A stretch of DNA of 7,018 nucleotides, from NCBI GenBank assembly GCA_012839145.1, contig DUNY01000038.1, forward strand, positions 1 to 7,018, in the 5' to 3' direction. Made by a program: the position numbers and the translations under genes. Under the pieces are notes generated by a model. It did not search any database, was not told the origin of the DNA, and saw only the letters and a list, made by a program, of their open reading frames with translations. The stretch is from Thermoanaerobacterales bacterium (GTDB lineage Bacteria > Bacillota > Thermosediminibacteria > Thermosediminibacterales > Tepidanaerobacteraceae). Positions 5,187-7,018 of the stretch are shown piece after piece (the stretch's first letter is position 1; the number at the start of each line of letters is the position of its first letter).

Positions 5187-7018
5187 TTATTCACCACTTA
5201 TCTGCTTTAAAAATTCTCTTGAATCAATGAATTGACCGGCTCCTGCCTTTACTTGGTCAACTAAGTGCTTGATAAACTGGGAGAATTCCTTTTCACTTTT
5301 ATTAGGCAATGGCTGACCTTCCTCATCTTTTTCTTCATATTCACAGGATGATAGAAAATCCATATCACCAATGATGACTAACTGTTCTTGACATCGAGTA
5401 AAAGCAACATTTAAGCGGCGGAGTTCCGACAAAAAGCCTATTCTCCGAGAATCCGACGGTTTGGTGTTACTTCTTGTAGAACTATATATAATCATTTTTC
5501 TTTCTTGCCCTTGGAAGCTGTCTAAAGTGGCAACCATACCGTCAATTTCTTCCGGGCTCAGTGTGGTTAACTTGCTTTTTAGCATTTTTTTGATGTGCTG
5601 GACCTGTTTTTTATATGGTGAAATTACCCCTATATCGTTAGGACTAAGCTTGTCCTTTGATAATGCTAAATCTTTTCCTTCAAAAATTCTTTTAAGTATC
5701 ATCAGAACAATTTCCGCTTCATAAAAGTTGAAATATCCGCCCTCTTTATGAGGCGTTTCCCGCCTCCTGCCAAAATCACCGGTATCTATTACAACAAGGG
5801 GTCTTGAGAATAGATTAGGACATAGTGATTTTAAGTTTTTCTTATTATCAATAGAGAAATATTCGTCACTATAGAATTGGTGAGAGATAATATCTGCAAT
5901 TTCAGCAGGCATACGAAATTGCCACTTTAACTTTGTCTTGTTTTCCTCTGGTAGACGGGTCTTGGTAAATAAGTATTCAAAAAAACTCATTTCCAATAAG
6001 TCCATTGGCACTCCATCAAGTTGGCAAAGCTCAGCAACCTTGTCATTGACAATGGGTGGAATCTGAAGATAATCTCCCAGCAGCAGATTCTTTCGAGCTC
6101 TTGTCATAGGGACAATAATATTATGAACTTGAATTTGGCCGGCTTCATCGATAATAGCAACATCAAAATCTACCTTTGAGAATTTGCGATTGGTGTTAAT
6201 TCCTATACAGGTAGCTCCTACCACATTAGCACTTTCGATGAGTATATTTGTCATTATTTCATTTCGTTTATCTTTAAGGGATGTTTCCCATTCACTAATG
6301 GCGGAACTTGCCTTCTTTATGTTGACCTTAGCATTGCTGCACTTTGTTCTAAAGTCATCTAGTTCCATAATAGACCGGCTCAATTGATTTATTCTCATAT
6401 TGTATGTAATGGCACTGTATGGTGAATCAAACTCCACTTTTAACTGATTATAGGGAGCAAGTTTCTCCAGCAATTGTCGATATTTATTCTTGAAGCTGAG
6501 CAGCTCAGGGTTTTTTAATGAATTCATAATGGTTACAGACTGTTCATTATAAAGCTTAACTTGGTTTATATAGTCACTGTGGGATTTTTGAAAGGTTGAT
6601 TTTAGCTTTGATAAATCCCTCTTTACACCTACTGTATATATAAATCGCAAGGTTCGAGAGATAATATGGCTTTTGGCTGTTTCCTCAAGATAGATTTTCT
6701 TTTTGGATATGGCTTCAATCATTTCATTTAATTCTTGTTCCAATGATAAGATACTTAAATACAGGGCTCTTTGTTTTTTCATTTCTAAAGCTATAACACT
6801 GTATATTTGATTTAGGGTTTTTTCTATACTTTCACATTCTGTTAAATAACCTGTCAAAGTATGTATGAGTTCTTCCATTGACTCTAATTTAGCAAGGTCT
6901 TTTTTAAAATTGATACGGTTTTGCCTAAAAGTTTCCTGGTATTTTTCAAAAAGGGCTCTATCTCGTTGCTCTGGTAGAAAGCATTTAACTTCCTCTTGCA
7001 CCTTGTTTTCATTTCCGA
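5187..7018 (-). CDS. UPF1-like superfamily 1 helicase, partial (runs off the right edge)
   Basis: C-terminal part of a large SF1 (AAA_11/AAA_12, COG1112-type) helicase; the frame is open to the window edge and the Walker A motif must lie beyond it. Counting from the GTG at 7001, residues 15-245 form long charged coiled coils, an insertion between motif I and motif II. The rest carries the helicase core: motif II I284-D-E-A-G-Q289, motif III LLLGDYLQIPP (306-316), motif IV KWQFRMP (359-365), motif V ATLDSFQGQE (491-500) and motif VI LNVAFTRC (530-537) followed by LVIIGD. All key residues are present, so the ATPase should be active on RNA or DNA. A short tail follows (550-604), with no nuclease domain visible in this part; the missing N-terminus could carry one. 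It ends 1 nt before the winged-helix gene. Relatives of this helicase type occur in anti-phage systems such as Mokosh, but the neighbours here differ. Confidence 0.93.
   Translation of the reverse strand, partial: GNENKVQEEVKCFLPEQRDRALFEKYQETFRQNRINFKKDLAKLESMEELIHTLTGYLTECESIEKTLNQIYSVIALEMKKQRALYLSILSLEQELNEMIEAISKKKIYLEETAKSHIISRTLRFIYTVGVKRDLSKLKSTFQKSHSDYINQVKLYNEQSVTIMNSLKNPELLSFKNKYRQLLEKLAPYNQLKVEFDSPYSAITYNMRINQLSRSIMELDDFRTKCSNAKVNIKKASSAISEWETSLKDKRNEIMTNILIESANVVGATCIGINTNRKFSKVDFDVAIIDEAGQIQVHNIIVPMTRARKNLLLGDYLQIPPIVNDKVAELCQLDGVPMDLLEMSFFEYLFTKTRLPEENKTKLKWQFRMPAEIADIISHQFYSDEYFSIDNKKNLKSLCPNLFSRPLVVIDTGDFGRRRETPHKEGGYFNFYEAEIVLMILKRIFEGKDLALSKDKLSPNDIGVISPYKKQVQHIKKMLKSKLTTLSPEEIDGMVATLDSFQGQERKMIIYSSTRSNTKPSDSRRIGFLSELRRLNVAFTRCQEQLVIIGDMDFLSSCEYEEKDEEGQPLPNKSEKEFSQFIKHLVDQVKAGAGQFIDSREFLKQISGE

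Noticed and set aside
5187..5197. GTG at 5195-5197 as the start of the winged-helix gene
   Set aside because: It would overlap the helicase end without any ribosome-binding site, while ATG 5183-5185 has a GGTGA and the usual stop-start coupling.
1..7018. tRNA, rRNA, CRISPR array, insertion sequence or attachment site
   Set aside because: I looked for cloverleaf-like sequence, regularly spaced repeats, transposase motifs and long terminal repeats and saw none.

Overview
The window looks like part of a low-to-moderate GC Firmicutes (Bacillota) genome, most likely a Clostridia-type chromosome. The signs are strong GGAGG/AGGAAG ribosome-binding sites, a textbook TATAAT promoter, a DUF4416 protein beside ychF, and Phd- and ParE-like proteins of the kind common in that phylum. 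No species can be named from the sequence alone.

Layout: (1) Positions 1-475, + strand: the end of an MNT-domain nucleotidyltransferase (MntA-type antitoxin) runs straight into a HepT (HEPN) toxin that has lost its N-terminal helix. This looks like a collapsed type VII toxin-antitoxin module. (2) 517-544: a rho-independent terminator, followed at once by a good sigma-A promoter. (3) 614-1708, +: ychF, an intact housekeeping P-loop ATPase. (4) 1698-2234, -: a DUF4416 protein whose 3' end overlaps the 3' end of ychF by 11 bp. (5) 2235-2536: about 300 bp without a gene, holding the DUF4416 leader and a possible promoter. (6) 2537-3175, -: a Phd/YefM antitoxin and RelE/ParE toxin pair with its own promoter and an inverted-repeat operator. 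The toxin appears to carry a one-base frameshift just after its natural start. (7) 3181-7018, -: four tightly packed genes, in transcription order: a UPF1-like SF1 helicase (its front part lies beyond the right edge), a protein with a probable winged helix and a very acidic tail, a protein with a RanBP2-type zinc finger and one membrane helix, and a four-helix membrane protein.

The four-gene group is the best candidate for an undescribed system. One stop/start pair is 1 nt apart, one gap is 17 nt, and one gene pair overlaps by 37 nt, so the genes are almost certainly co-expressed. The combination of nucleic-acid helicase, nucleic-acid-binding adaptor, zinc-finger membrane anchor and small integral membrane protein resembles the logic of membrane-linked anti-phage systems. 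I do not recognise it as a named system, and the defence role is inference.

The ychF/DUF4416 pair looks like stable core genome. The flanking material, with two damaged toxin-antitoxin modules and an AT-richer operon (18 G/C of 60 in 6541-6600 against 28 of 60 in 1981-2040, counted by hand), looks like an accessory or defence-type region.
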